Under the pieces are notes generated by a model. It saw only the letters and a list, made by a program, of their open reading frames with translations. It had not been told where the DNA came from and made no database searches. Below are positions 12,032 through 24,234 of a stretch of 64,000 nt of DNA, piece after piece. Origin of the DNA: Capitulum mitella. Its lineage: Eukaryota > Arthropoda > Thecostraca > Pollicipedomorpha > Pollicipedidae. Both the position numbers and the translations under genes were made by a program. How positions within the stretch are numbered: the stretch's first letter is position 1; the number at the start of each line of letters is the position of its first letter. The stretch is taken from the NCBI GenBank assembly GCA_030062745.1, contig CP099848.1:15165568-15229567 (forward strand), given 5' to 3'.

Positions 12032-13234
12032 TTAATCCTTTTCCCGCAGGGCTAGACGGTATGGCCGATTCCCAGCAGGGGGGGGGGGGCATTCGGTCTC
12101 CCCTGAGATCTCGAGAACTACACATCTGATTTTGTCGCAACAAACGGCAATCGATTTTCCATGATGTAAACTACATTTTTACGAGAAAAAGGTTTCAAAA
12201 TTTTGAAACAGGTGGATACAGGCGGGCAAAAAAATCAAAATGGGGATATTTTTGGGTTTGTCATAACTCTGCTGTTTATGGGCCACTTTTGATGAAATTG
12301 GCATGAATCGAGAGATTACAAATGGGACTATTACCATTGGTACATACATTTGAAATTTTTGGAAAATTCCTAGGCGTTCGCAGGGTTTCAAAGATGGGAC
12401 GATTAGTTTGCCGAAAACTGAATTAACAAAAAAGTTAAAAACACTTTTTTAACTTCTGCTATTCATGCTATGCTTATGAAGCACAAATCGTATCACGATG
12501 TTTGTATAATGCTAGCATAGGCGTTGCCAGGTACATGAAAAAGGGGAACTGCCATGGTCACATATTCTTCAGATCAACTTACGACCTTTGACCTTAAATG
12601 ACCTCCAGTGACCTTTGAGTCACTTGGAATGATCTTGTGTGCATTTCTTACCATTTAAAAACGTTTTCGATTACCTGAATTCGCTCCATTTCTAAAATTC
12701 CATTTGACGGCTGTTGTGATATAGGGTCCGCGCACTGCCATTTTAGGTCATGGTTCCGTGACCCAACCTGATATCAGGCTGGAACTTGGTACACAAGTAA
12801 AGGGCATCCTTCTTAGTCATATATATTCCGGGTTTGGCATTTGAAAAAAACTGCCAAAATTATTGCTATAGAATCAAATTTTTTCTCTTGACCTTGACCT
12901 GGCCTTAAATTGTGTTTCTATATGGTCCAGCTATTTACTTATACATCCATATAAAGCATTTAGTTCTTTCTTAAAACGCTGTTTTTGACAGACATTTTCC
13001 TCTTACCATTACCAGGGCCAAAAGTGGTCTGAGGTGCCCCCCGAAAACGTTGCCTGGCTCCGCCCCTGAGCCTCCTCCTCCGCCCTATAATTGCGAAATT
13101 TTGTTGCAGTACTTAGAAAGGAAAGCTAGGAAAAGTCAGCAAGTTTTGTAACGCTGCGTCAAAAACCCTGGAACTGGCAAGCAAAAAACCCGAGGGGGGT
13201 CGGATTCAGCTTCCCCTGCGGGAAAGAAGGTTAA
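12032..13234 (+). mobile_element. TTAA-flanked (piggyBac-type) element B, copy 1, innermost in the nest
   Basis: TTAA at 12032-12035 and 13231-13234 bound inverted ends TCCTTTTCCCGCAGGG and, from the other strand, CCTTCTTTCCCGCAGGGG. Sister element A1 keeps the unoccupied site: around 2880-2930 the flanking words run directly into each other with TTGA in place of TTAA. This confirms both the insertion and the duplication. A second copy lies at 43054-44266. Internal landmarks include CTAGACGGTATGGCCGATTC near the left end and repeated TGACCT/TGACCTTTGA at about 12580-12630. No transposase is visible. Confidence 0.85.
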
Positions 13235-13788
13235 GCCATTTCGGGTTCCCTCCTGTCGTCCCTGAGACATTTTTGCCGTCTAGGGGCGCCCTCAGATAGT
13301 AACAAAGGCCCTCTGTAAGCCTCTCTTCCTCTCTCCCGTGACAGAGACACCTCTTGCACTCCTCTAGGTCCTTTCACCGTTTCAGGAGCTTCTGGACGTC
13401 TCAAGATTTAGTAGTTTTGGGGGCCCCTTGTTGTCCTTGGTCGTTCTTCCCCTCTTGTCGTCTCTGGGGAACATTGTTGGCGTCTAAGGGACCCTCTGGC
13501 AGCTACAAAAAAAACTTTCGGTAATTTCGGGCCCCTGTACAATGTCATGGGCCCTCTGAACGCCTCCAGTGGTCCTCATGGTTGTATCAGGGATCTTTCC
13601 TCTGTCACATGGGGTGTAGCTGGCAGTCTTAGGGTCCCTCTAACTGTAACAAGGACCTTTGTTGGCACTCCAGGGGCCTCACTGGCAGTCTCAGGACGAC
13701 CTTTCCCGTGCCAGAAGCCCGCCTAACACACTTTGGGGCCTCCTGGTCGTCAAGAGTCCCCATACTATTTTAGAGGCCTTCTTATCGT

Positions 13789-13926
13789 CTTTGCCTCGCA
13801 GGGGCCCTCCGACCTTTCTGGCGGTCTCAGGGGTCATTTGCCACGTAGGGACCATCTTGCCGTCAGGTTTTCTAAAAGATCATTAGAGCCCATTTGGGGT
13901 CCCTTCTCGAGGTTCAGGTCAACGAT
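13789..13926 (+). repeat. 138-bp direct duplication, first copy (second at 14189-14326)
   Basis: The segment opening CTTTGCCTCGCAGGGGCCCT and closing GGTTCAGGTCAACGAT occurs twice, exactly 400 bp apart, with only a few differences. Element A1 has a single, more diverged version near 3523-3708. The duplication therefore arose inside A2 after the two elements separated. Confidence 0.9.
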
Positions 13927-14188
13927 GAATCCCCGTTCAGAGGGTCCCTCTGGCTGGCCAGTGTCTCTTCATGCCGTGCTGGCACCCTCTTGAGTTACTG
14001 CCGCCTCATGGGCCTCTCTGACACTTCTATCGTTCTCATGGACCTCTTGCCATGTTGGAGCCCCTCTTGCAGTTCCAGAAGCCCTTGGAGAGTTTCGTGG
14101 GCCCTTCTATCCATCTTGGGGCCATCTTACCGTTTCAAGGTCCCATTAACCCTCTCGGAGGCCTTCTGACTGCATCAGCAACTGTCGG

Positions 14189-14326
14189 CTTTGCCTCGCA
14201 GGGGCCCTCCGACCTTTTCGGCGGTCTCAGGGGTCATTTGCCACGTAGGGACCATCTTGCCGTCAGGTTTTCTAAAAGATCATTAGAGCCCATTTGGGGC
14301 CCCTTCTCGAGGTTCAGGTCAACGAT
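14189..14326 (+). repeat. 138-bp direct duplication, second copy
   Basis: Near-identical to 13789-13926. Right after it the sequence jumps to the TTTTCACACAGG context that follows the CATCAGGAACCTTCAGC-type motif in A1, so the duplicated block was spliced into a pre-existing site. Confidence 0.9.
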
Positions 14327-15472
14327 TTTCACACAGGCCCGTGAAACCCATTAGGGGCCCCTATGATGTTCTAGGGGCCCAAATGCCGCCCTAGGGACTT
14401 AGTCCTCATCTTGGCCGCCACAGGGGGTCTATAACCCTTCTGGCGGTCTCAGGGGCACTCTGCTGCGTCGGGGCCCTGTTGTGGTGTCAGGGTCTCTTTG
14501 GGAAATTCAGGAGTCTCTATGCGTCTCATGGGTTATCTAACCCTCCTGGAGGGTTAAATAACTGTAAATCTCTTTTTGGGTTTCCTGGGGTTAAATTAGA
14601 TAACCTATAAAAAAACAGGTAAATTAAGAAGTGCATCAAGAGCCCGTCAGGTTCATACTTGGACCCCATGAAGCTCATACGGGCCCCTTCGGGCCCCTGT
14701 TTAAGTCTGAGAGGGTCCCCTTTCAGACATCAGGGGAGGGGGACGATCGCCCCATTGCCTCTCCCTTCTTGGATCCGCACCTGACCTTTGTAATCAGTGG
14801 GTTCCCATGTGGTTAAAATCATTGTCGGCTTGTGAAGGGGCCCCGCTGGAGTGTAAAGAGGGTCTCTGCTTGCCTGTTAAGACGTTCCTACCGAACTGAC
14901 GGGTGCCCCTAAAGGGCCGGCAGGGGCATTTGTATAGGCAAACATGGGTCCCTGAATGAACTTTAGGGGTTCCTGCTAGCCTGTAGGAGAGAGGAGGGCA
15001 TTGTCTATCTGTAGAGAGCCCCTATCCGCCTATAAAGGGCCACTTTCGGCCTCTTGGGGCAGGGTCAGGTGCCCTTCTTACAGACCGAAAGAAGGCCCCT
15101 CCAGAAGCCGACAGGGACCCTATATGGGCCGACAGGGGGCTCTCTGCGGACAAGCAGGGAACTCCCCTACAAGCTAGCAGAGGTCTCATTCACTCATTCC
15201 GACCACGGACCTCTTTTCATATCACGCAAAGCCTTCTTTTATACTCGGGGCACGTTTTTTTGCGATCGTAAACCTTTTTCAGTGTTTAGAATATTCTTAT
15301 TTTGCTCTAAATTTCTGTTTCGGAGATCCCAAGGCGCCTTGCGGGCGCTTAACACTTTCCAAACAACTGGGGTGTTCGACCCCAGGGGACCCGCTCGGCT
15401 GCCGGGGGACCCTCATGGCCTCCAGGGGGCCATGGACCCTTTGCCCCCCTTGGCTACGCCACTGTGGGTACT

Positions 15473-16079
15473 TTGAAATGCACTTTGGAATGCATTGCAA
15501 CGCTGTATTGCGTAGTCTTGTTTCCATCCGTCCAGTTACAACTAAACATTACCCCATCAGTCACAACAGCTAATGCGGAATGGAGAGGCACGGAGCGGAA
15601 GACAGTGTTCCGCGTCTCTTGGGACCTAAGAACTCATCTAGCCTTTCTCAGAAAGGCCCTTGGCTCAGTTCAGTTGAGGTGTGCGATCTTACACGCAGCA
15701 ACGGCCATTGGTGCAGGCGCAAAGTGGCAAAAAGAACTGGCAACTGTTAACTACGACTTTGTGCAGGAGAAACGGGAAAAAAGGGTTCCCTGTTCGAGGA
15801 AAACCAACTCCAGCGGGGGTGTGGAGAAATCATCTCTTGGCGTGCCCTGTGCGACAAGAAGGGTGGTGTGGCCTTTCGGCTTCTCCATCTGCCACTCCCT
15901 CCCTTGACGACGTTACGTAAGTCAAGTCGTCATGACTACATAATCTAAATCACAGGGTATGGTTTTCAGCAACAATGATGTGTTTTTGCATCCTTCCGGA
16001 TTTTTTTCTGGGTGCGATGTGCTAGAACTTCGCAAGGCTTGCTGTAGACATTAAGAGCATGACCATGCATGTCATACAC
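15473..16079. other. No supported gene
   Basis: Unique-looking sequence between two mobile elements. A 147-codon frame at 15464-15907 (+) starts inside the transposon flank and has no recognisable domain. Confidence 0.55.
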
Positions 16080-17081
16080 TTAACCCGGCACCGCCTGGAG
16101 GAAGTGTCAAATAGGGCACCCACTCGGTTTTTCGTTAATAACGTTCTGAACCATAGGAGCCAGACCAATCAAACTTTCCATACCTGTTTAACAATCAGTT
16201 TTACATATTTGGATGTCAAAACCATTTCCATGCTAGGTCAGATCACGGAGATATCACGTCATATGTGAACCCTTGCATGCATGTTTTCGCATCTTTGAGC
16301 GGTGGCGGGAACATGCTTCGCTTTTTGATAATATTAGCGAACATAATGCATGGATTATTTACATTTACATAGAACACGATACCCAAAAGGATATAAAACC
16401 GTGACACGTCAATATTACAGATTATGCTAGGTCATGTGCATGATGACAGTTGAAATGATTTTCTTTGTGGATGATAAAAGTGCTTGCCGCTGACCTTCCT
16501 CATCGTTCGAGCCAGAGAAGCAAATCTATATACACCTCTTAGCAAGACTCACCAAATGCAACGTAAGGTCATGCCAGGTCACGTCACAGGTTGATGTCAA
16601 AACGAAATAAAACGCAACATTGTCTGTGGAAGATCGTTCAGTAGCAGCAGAAAGCAACTATTGTTCCTTGTCAGAAGATGAAAAAGGACTATCTGTCCCG
16701 ACCTGGCTTGACCTTGACCCGATAAGGAGCAGACAGAGCAGGTTTCATTATCACGAGATGTTATTTCAGCTCTGTGCTTGGCACAATTAAGAATCCTAGC
16801 GAGTCAGGACCTATTTTAATATGTTAACTGGGGGGAGACAATCCTCTACCAGTGACCGCCAAAAAAAGTGAAAACGTTGTTTTACCAGTAGCGCTCTCTC
16901 GAACAGGTCTTTGACACGCTTCAGGCAGAGACTGTGCCTAGCATATTTGGCATGTTGAAGCAGCTGTTCGTGAATAAAAGGTTGAAAAGGAAAATGAGCG
17001 CACAGGCGTTTTTTTGTTTTTTGGAGCAAAACGTCGGGTAGGTTTCAAATTTCGTCAGCTGAATCGGATTGCCGTAGATAA

Positions 17082-17248
17082 GTGCAGAGACTAGGGAAAG
17101 ATAATATATAGCATATAATAAAGAGGACAACCAAGAAGGGCTCTTCATGTCTGTTAAGTGCTTGTGTAGAGTACAGTTAAATGCAAAGACTAGGGAAGGA
17201 TAATATACAGGATATAATGTATACGATAACCAAGAAGGGTTCCTCATG
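17082..17248. repeat. Tandem pair, 99-bp period
   Basis: A 68-bp block (RTGCARAGACTAGGGAARGA ... ACCAAGAAGGG, ending TCATG) starts at 17082 and again at 17181, with moderate divergence and a 31-bp less similar spacer. Confidence 0.8.
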
Positions 17249-18119
17249 CTTTTGACAATTCTGCCGGATTCCGTTCTGACTGGTTCAATTTCCTGAACTG
17301 CTGCGATCTCAAGCAAGGTAAAACAGATCGCGCAAAAATACGGCAAATCCAGGTGGTGGACCCATCAGATATAAAAGCGGCAGTCGACGGCCCTTGCAGG
17401 CGTTTCCATGCACACCACAAGGCGCACAAGCCTTTCTCGGACGCACCGGCACCGATATTAGCTTTTTTGACCATACGCCGCGCATCTACAGCCCTTTGCG
17501 CGTCCGAATTTTTCATTCGAATCAACTTTCGGGCGAAAAGCTGATCAAATTATCCCGGGACCGCCCAGGACTGCCTTGCACACTTCATTGCCAACAAGCG
17601 GGTTTTGTTTGTTGCGTCAAATGTCGGCAGTCTGGTCTTCACAAAATTTCCTCGCCAACAGTCCAGCATCCATCGACAATCGCCCTGTGTGCTTCAGTCT
17701 GGTTACTGTTAAACGGTTCATCCAGCTGCTCCAGCGTCGTTTTACAACCGCGCTGCAGGCTTCCATGGAAACAAACTGCCTTCGGCCGTGTGGTGTTACC
17801 GTATGTCCGCGCACTTCGCGCGCGGGCGCACGTTCGCTTCGAGCACGCTGCGTCACGTTGCCTTTTTCAAATGTCATGTAAAAAAGTATGGTGCGCTTCA
17901 GTCAGAATCTTTTTCGACAGATATTACCAATTAATTTCCCTTCATGAAGCGCAGTGGGGTATGAAGCAACCACTGGCCACATCCGTGCTCTCTTTTCGGT
18001 CTGCCCGGGTTGGACAGGTGCGAAATGTTTTTTTTTGTTATTCCATCTTCGTCACTTTTCACCGCCCCGGTTTCCGTAAAGATCGCTCGCCTTTTGTCTG
18101 TTCTCCACGGTGTCAGCAA

Positions 18120-18400
18120 GTCTTCCTCGGTTTCCCTGGATCTCCATGTGTTTCAGTTCTTATCCTTCGATCTAGCTCGATCTCCATTAGTCTCTGTTCG
18201 TCTCCTTTGGTCTCCATCAGCCCATCAGTCTTTCGACCCCTCTAAATCTTGTTTGATGTCCATCGGCCTCTGTCGGTCTCAGCCGGTTCCCGTCGGTTCC
18301 TTTTAGGTCCTTTATCGATCTCCACCGCTCTCCACCGGTCTCCGTCGATCTCCGTCGGTCCGTCGATCTCTGTCTTTCCCTGCCGGTCTCCTCGGTACCC
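18120..18400. repeat. Degenerate minisatellite, about 10-bp TCTCCGTCGG-type unit
   Basis: Variants of TCTCCATCGG / GGTCTCCGTC recur every 10-20 bases, densest at 18310-18400. The long open frame 17394-18245 (+) runs into it and is not convincing as a gene. Confidence 0.7.
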
Positions 18401-18695
18401 CCCCAGCCTCCCCCACATTTCCTAAATCGTCTTTCTTTGTTTCCCACAGCCACTCGTTTCTATCTACCTCTGTGTCTTCTTTCTGTCTGCGTCCCATTCC
18501 CTGCATCTGTCTCTGTCTTTCAGTATCTGTCCGTCTCTGTGTAGCCTTGTTTGTGTTTGTCTATCTGCTTCTGAATCTAACCGAACCTACATGTCAGTTA
18601 TGGTAACATTTTTAACCCTGTAACGTATTTGAAATCCCGAAATTAGAGGTAGCGACAAGGTCAAACCAAACACGATGGAATCATACAAATTTTAG

Positions 18696-19936
18696 TTAAC
18701 CCGCGCCCGACCGTGGGTCGGCGGCGATCACGCTCGACTAGTGGGGGGGGGGGGCGGTTGACCGCCCCCTCTAACTCACGAACGGTTGGTCGCACGATAA
18801 AAATAAGCACACCTTTGGAAAGCCTTGTGACGAGTAGAGCTCGAAACTGGTCTCATTTGTAGTTTTGGATGATATGTAGCCATTTACGCCCTATATATGT
18901 CTTCTCATAGCCGACTGCATGCGACTAAGAACGGCCTGAATTTCAAGGGCTCTGACTTATAACGCATAGGTAAAGGCACCAACGCACAGGTAATGGTCCG
19001 CAGATCCCGATACACGTCTAATTTCTCAGATTTGTTCAATATATACGCCGAAACGTTGAGTTAAAGATTCGGCAATTTTCACGCCGGTTGTCGGCGGGCG
19101 CCGCAGCCGTACGCAGTACGGAATTAACGGGAACTAATTTGAGCGTTCCTTTACTTCCACGACATAAGCTTATCCATGTAAATTTTATTGATCATAGTGG
19201 TTCTTGTGATGGTTTCTCATGCTTAAATTTTGTAAAAATTCATTAGTTACCAATCTACACAATGGGCGGAGCTTTATTCGCGATTTGCGACATAATTTTT
19301 ACTGTTTATTTCCAAAATATGCAGTTTTTTAAACTTTTTAAGGTTCTTGGAAATTAGTTCCGTCTATGCAAGCCAGTTCTGCCATTTTCTACGCATTCCG
19401 AGTAATTCATCGCTGATTTTGACGATGGTACATTTTGGCTCACAACAGTTATTCGTGATCTGACTTCAGGTCAATGGCTCAAAGTCATTGATATTTTGCC
19501 CATTGACGGTAACTAGATGTCTGCGTCACTCCACACTAAAAATGTTGCGAAAAACTTCGCAAGTTTCCGAAAAAACAACATGTCTTAAAAATGCGCTTCG
19601 ACCTTAGGTCAATGACCCAAGAAATTTTGAAAAATCTGATATGGCAGGTTTCTCGCATCTATCAAGATCTCTAATCCTTGAAAGTATTATTGCGATATCT
19701 TATTTTCTGAAAAAGTTACAAGGCGCTAAACTTTTCCGGACATGGCTCCGTTTCACCTGACCTAGGTCAGACACCTGACTTGACCTGAGGTCAAAACTTT
19801 GACGCAAGGTGTAAAAATGATCAAGCAAAAGATGCATGAAGTTTTGTGGCGCTGCGTTTGTTTGTTATCTGGCAGTCCTAGAAAAACCTCGAGGGCCAAC
19901 CAACCGTCCCCCAGTCCCCAGTCGGGGGCGGGTTAA
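18696..19936 (+). mobile_element. piggyBac-type non-autonomous element, copy 2
   Basis: The 1,241-bp unit is bounded by TTAA at 18696-18699 and 19933-19936, with inverted ends CCCGCGCCCGACCGTGGG and, from the other strand, CCCGCCCCCGACTGGGG. It is collinear with 969-2199 over its full length, including the G12 tract (18743-18754), the AAATAAGCACACCTTTGG region and the terminal ACCTGACCT cluster. It lies inside TTAA element C copy 1. No coding capacity. Confidence 0.85.
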
Positions 19937-20191
19937 GAGCAAGAGAAGCTGGTTTTCCATCGGGAGGGGCAAAAAACAAACATGAAAAACGCGGCTAACA
20001 GACTTTTTTGTACCAGCTACAACAAGACATATCAGATGGCTGATAGTGGCATGTTCACCATTGATTGAGGAACAAAGTGGTAATATTTTTAACGATATGC
20101 TCCTGACGGCGTCACCACAAGTCTTCAATCGAACACAAAGATCTCGGAAAATATCGAATTTGTGCAGAATCACGACTTTCAGCGGTCTACC

Positions 20192-20247
20192 TGAGGCACC
20201 ATAGCATTAAAAGTTACGTGAATTATGCTTATGCTATGGTAGCCTCA
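20192..20247. other. Strong short hairpin
   Basis: TGAGGCACCATAGCAT at 20192-20207 pairs with ATGCTATGGTAGCCTCA at 20231-20247, a 16-17-bp stem with one bulged base around a 23-nt loop. It could be the termini of a very short palindromic element or a chance remnant. The stem is short for a microRNA precursor. Confidence 0.6.
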
Positions 20248-21247
20248 AAACGACGAAAATCCGTTCGTTCCATTGGTGTTAATTTTGCCAGCAGTCCCAC
20301 CTTCCATACCACTGCAATCACAAAGTAAACACAAAAAAAACGAAAACCGAAAATGCCACCACTTTGAGCGCGTGCCGCGGCGACTCCTTTTGGCGGACGA
20401 GGTCGATCCTATGGAATGATATGCAGGAAATTGAACCATTCAGAATGCAGTCGGTACCTCGTGACGTTAGGCTACATAATCGCCGAGTTGTTATAACTGA
20501 AGGTTAAATTTAGTCTTACCATATTTTGTAAAGCGTGCAAAACGGCCTCTGTAGTGCTCCTCGTGGCAAGCACGCGCCACGTGCTGGTCCCCGCGCGTGG
20601 TGTTGTGCATGATGCTGTTCTCCAATCGATTTTCTGTTGAACGAACCAGATTGGGTCTCGGTGCGAACCACAGCTGGCGATTAAGCACCGGTAAGGACGT
20701 CGTGTCGGCGCTTGGCAATGCTCTCGAGCTCAGTTGAAAAGGGGCGAAATCGCCTCCTGCATTCGTTCGCATGGCGTCGCATGGCCGGAGCGGCAGCGGC
20801 ACACCTAATTAGTGTTTGGCATCATCGGAACGGCAAAAGAACGGGCTTTCCGTTGGTTCCAATTCCGTGTCAGTCATTGGTACGTTTGCATTCGAAACCA
20901 CAGTAAAAACCACTTTGGCCGCGCGCCGCGGCTACCCCGTAATGGTTTCCGATAACGGCTTCCGAGATCATAACGCCATTTTGAAACCTTGCAAAACGGG
21001 TATTTTTGTGTTCCCGAGGCCAGCACGTACCACGTGTCGGCCTCGATGCGTTTTACGTGACCTGTGACGTCACCAGTCACGTGACCAGTGCTAACGCAGT
21101 ATTTTCTGAATCTCAAAACTCAGGGCTATCGAATGGTGGTAGATCGGTCTAGATCCGACGGTAAGATCCTGAGATAACAGGGGTGCCCTTTTTGACAACC
21201 CCCAGGCGGTCGCGGGCATAAAAACACGGTAGGCGATGCCGGGTTAA

Positions 21248-22465
21248 ACACTATGTAAGGTCATCAGTGAAATTATTCATGAAAGGATAAACGAAAGCCT
21301 TTGCTGTCGGCAGTCTTTGCAGTGCGCAGGTTGCTATGGCAAGATAAGTCAATCTGGAGCAAAAGTCGATCACGTTTTGCATTGCAATCACATTTTGGAA
21401 CTGTCGGCACCAAACCATGCATCCTCAGACCCTTCTTCGACTTGTCATTTGCTACGGACCTTGAAGTTAGTTATGTGAACCACTCATGGACAGTGGGGAA
21501 AATAAAGCAAGCTGCAGCAAAAGTTTACCGTCAAACTGCATGACAATAGCATTTATTGTCGAAACATTCCTGAATCCGTTGAAACTTGAGGCAGCAAGTG
21601 GTTCACCAGACACTGTTTCCTATCAGTGACATTTCGAGGCGAAATATGCCGGTAATGTGAGGAGTGATGAGCCCAGTCAATTGTACAATTTTTTGGTCCA
21701 TCTTTCGCCAGAAGCAATAAGTAGGACATTCCAGATCTTGGAGAATCTGGGAGATATGTTCCATTTTCTCATAAGCAGATGGCCAACGTCAGCTGTAATT
21801 CACGAGCTGTCCTGTGTCCACGTCTCTCCCTCCGGTGGGACGTGGTGCCCCTGCTGCAGTCGACTCCGCCTGACGTCCCTGACAGCTGGCTGACGGAAGA
21901 ACCAGCCGTCCGGAGGCCGCCTGACAGACTGACAGGCCGGCAGACGCCGGCGCCACTGCCGTTCGACGGCTGCCTCCGGTCGGCTTTGAGCCCGCTGAAT
22001 GCCTTCTCATTGCTGGGAGAGAATGCATTCCTTGACCGCGGGCGATATCTCCTGCTGTATAACGGGAGGAGGTATCATCGCACAACTTGCATGTATGGCT
22101 AGCAGCGTCCCGGCGCTTAACATGTCCCCAACTACTTTTACGACAAAAGTTCGCAGTCCTTTTGTTATTTTTATTTATTTCCCTATTTATTTATCTTTTT
22201 TGAGTGGCCGAGTTGGAATCTACAGTTTGGGGTACTCGGACAGCAATGTCCAACTTGGTTCAGTCTCCGTACCTTCGCCTATCTATGGCAATGTACCTTA
22301 CCAGTCTGACTCACTGTCTGCTTCCCCGACTGACCGTTCTGGGGGTCCGTTGTCTGATGGCGCCAGAGACGCCTGCAGCAGCTTATGTCATCTCACATTC
22401 CAATGTACCGGCCAATGGCACAGGGAAGCATAATATGTGGAAGAAAAGCCTAACTTGTTCAGAGC
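21248..22465. other. Spacer between two inverted copies of element C; no supported gene
   Basis: About 1.2 kb flanked by converging right ends of C copies 1 and 2. It holds frames of up to 144 codons (21999-22433, +) with no recognised domain. The same ends facing inwards could also be read as long terminal inverted repeats of a composite unit. Confidence 0.5.
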
Positions 22466-24166
22466 TTAACCCGGCATCGCCTGGCGCGATTTTATGCCCG
22501 CAACCGCCTGGGGGTGTCAAAAAGGGCACCCCTTTATCTCAGGATCTAACCGTCGTACCTAAACCGGTCTACCACCACTTGATATCTCTAAGTCTTGCGA
22601 TACAGGAAATACTATGGTAGCCCTGGTCACATGACTGATGACGCTACAAGTCAAGCAAAATGCATAACACAGAGGCGGAAAAAGTGACACTGGGTCGTAC
22701 ATCATATCATCACTAATACTGGTCTTGAGGGCTTCAAGTGGATGTTAAATGAAATGTCACGACCCTTTGCATCAGAACATGCCGAAGTGTTAAAAAATGT
22801 CGGTTCAAGGTCAGCCTAAGTCTGGTAAAGTATTGATCTTACTCTGCATGCCAAAGATCGATACCTTCTGGCAGTCGTTTGACCCACGCGACAAAACGAC
22901 AAAAGTGAAACATTTTGATGATCAGTTTTGCGTTACCTGATTTTCATCCAGTCAGGTCAGATAGTGTTGCATTACTCTTCCTGACAAAGAGCAATATATA
23001 CTCGCTGAGATCCTTGACTGCGTCAAGTGCAGAACTGAAATGACATTTCGTGACAATTAAATCTGCTTTGTCTGTTCTTTATCGGGTCAAGGTCAAGTCA
23101 GGTCAGGAAAGACACCCATTTTTCATTCTCTAACTGGGAACAATAATTGCTGTGTGCTGCTACTGAACGGCCTTTCACAGACAATGTTGTATTTCATTTC
23201 GTTTTGACATCGACCTACACTGCAAACTCATTTCGACGGTGCTAAGCTTTTTAACCACGAGCCATTGTTAGAAATACAAACAAATGGGTTGTCAGCAAAC
23301 TTGCCATCATCACCATCGCCTTGTTCTGTATGAGTAAAACGAAAAAATGAATAAGGAGACCGTCGTTAAAATAACAAGGATTTTCTTCGTAAGTGTAAAA
23401 CGAGCTAAACATTTATTGGCGCATAAAGGACGTCTGGATGCTCGTCATGAACACGAACTACGTGAGCTCGTTGACACGCGACGAAAGCAACGTCCATATG
23501 GAGTTCGCGTGTAAGTCATGACAAGGACTAGTCTGAGCAGCGTTTATAGCTTCCCGCCAGAATTCAAACGCGATTTTACAAGACGCCATTTTACAAACAA
23601 GCAGACGTGCAGTGTTTCCAGTGCGTTGCCAGCCTTCGAAGATGGCAATTGTTCGCTATATTTGATGATGTTTTTGTGTCTGGATGTACTGTGAGATGCA
23701 TGCACATGTTTTGATCGGAGTAACCAATGTCAAATTGTATTATGGCTCAGATTTGATGATCATTGGGAATGAAATGCAGCTGCAGATCACGTCAGATCAA
23801 TGTTTTGCTAATGTTTTGTTAATTCTGTACAACTTTCCGAGCATTTAAAGCAAAAAAAAAAGGAGGGAGACAATACCCAACAGCAAAACAGCAGATTTGA
23901 TCACAAGAAATCCAATTTTGTCTCATTTGCACTGCTATCAAACGCCATTAAAGAAGTCAAGTTTAAACCATTGCCATCCCCATCTTACGACTGTTACATT
24001 CAAACGCATCATATCTTATTCCCAAAGACGCTTGAATTAAACGTTTCAATTAATCGTTTTGCCAGAAAGTTAGAAACCGCAAAGAGTAGACAAACATACA
24101 CACACTACATAATTTCTCCTTGTCCGTCTATACATATGTACATATCTACGCATACATGTATATACT

Positions 24167-24169
<3 letters not shown>

Positions 24170-24229
<60 letters not shown>
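24170..24229. repeat. (TA)n microsatellite
   Basis: About 30 uninterrupted TA units, preceded by imperfect TACATA repeats from about 24130. Abuts the hAT-type MITE that follows. Confidence 0.97.
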
Positions 24230-24231
<2 letters not shown>

Positions 24232-24234
24232 CAA

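Larger units (their letters stand above)
11476..14783 (+). mobile_element. hAT-type element A2, diverged copy of A1, nested
   Basis: The left end TAGGTCCGGATCCAG corresponds to the A1 terminus, and the right end on the other strand is CAGGTGCGGATCC. The putative target duplications ACCCTCGT (11468-11475) and ACCTTTGT (14784-14791) agree at 6 of 8 positions. The left 300 bp align with A1 (for example AAAATATGACAAAAACAGC with AAATATGACAACAGGGGC) and the GTCTCAGGGGCC series continues to the end. It carries a TTAA element at 12032-13234; without it the length is about 2.1 kb, close to A1. An internal 138-bp segment is duplicated. Confidence 0.75.
11397..15464 (+). mobile_element. Outer hAT-like element of a three-level nest
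   Basis: The left end reads CAGGCGCGTAGCCAGG and the right end, on the other strand, CAGTGGCGTAGCCAAGG. The octamer TGGGTACT flanks both sides (11388-11395 and 15465-15472), with one extra G at 11396. Its own sequence is 11397-11475 plus 14792-15464, roughly 750 bp, rich in GGGGCCC-type motifs. The rest is the inserted element at 11476-14783. No transposase is seen. Confidence 0.75.
16080..21247 (+). mobile_element. TTAA element C, copy 1, interrupted
   Basis: TTAA at 16080-16083 and 21244-21247, with inverted ends CCCGGCACCGCCTGG and, from the other strand, CCCGGCATCGCCTACC. 16080 to about 16810 aligns throughout with copy 2 (for example GCATCTTTGAGCGGTGGCGGGAACATGC in three short blocks), and about 21020-21247 aligns with the other end of copy 2. 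The roughly 4.2 kb between is inserted or rearranged material. It includes a piggyBac-type element (18696-19936), a 99-bp tandem pair and a TCTCC minisatellite. Exact inner boundaries could not be fixed by eye. Confidence 0.7.

Noticed and set aside
12518-13068. Possible further element nested in element B (CATAGGCGTTGCCAGG ... CCTGGCTCCGCCCCTG)
   Set aside because: The same inner ends occur in both B copies, so they are part of B. No target duplication was found around them.
17394-18245. 283-codon open frame on the plus strand
   Set aside because: It ends inside the TCTCC minisatellite, has no recognisable domain and is rich in Cys/Ser/Arg without pattern.
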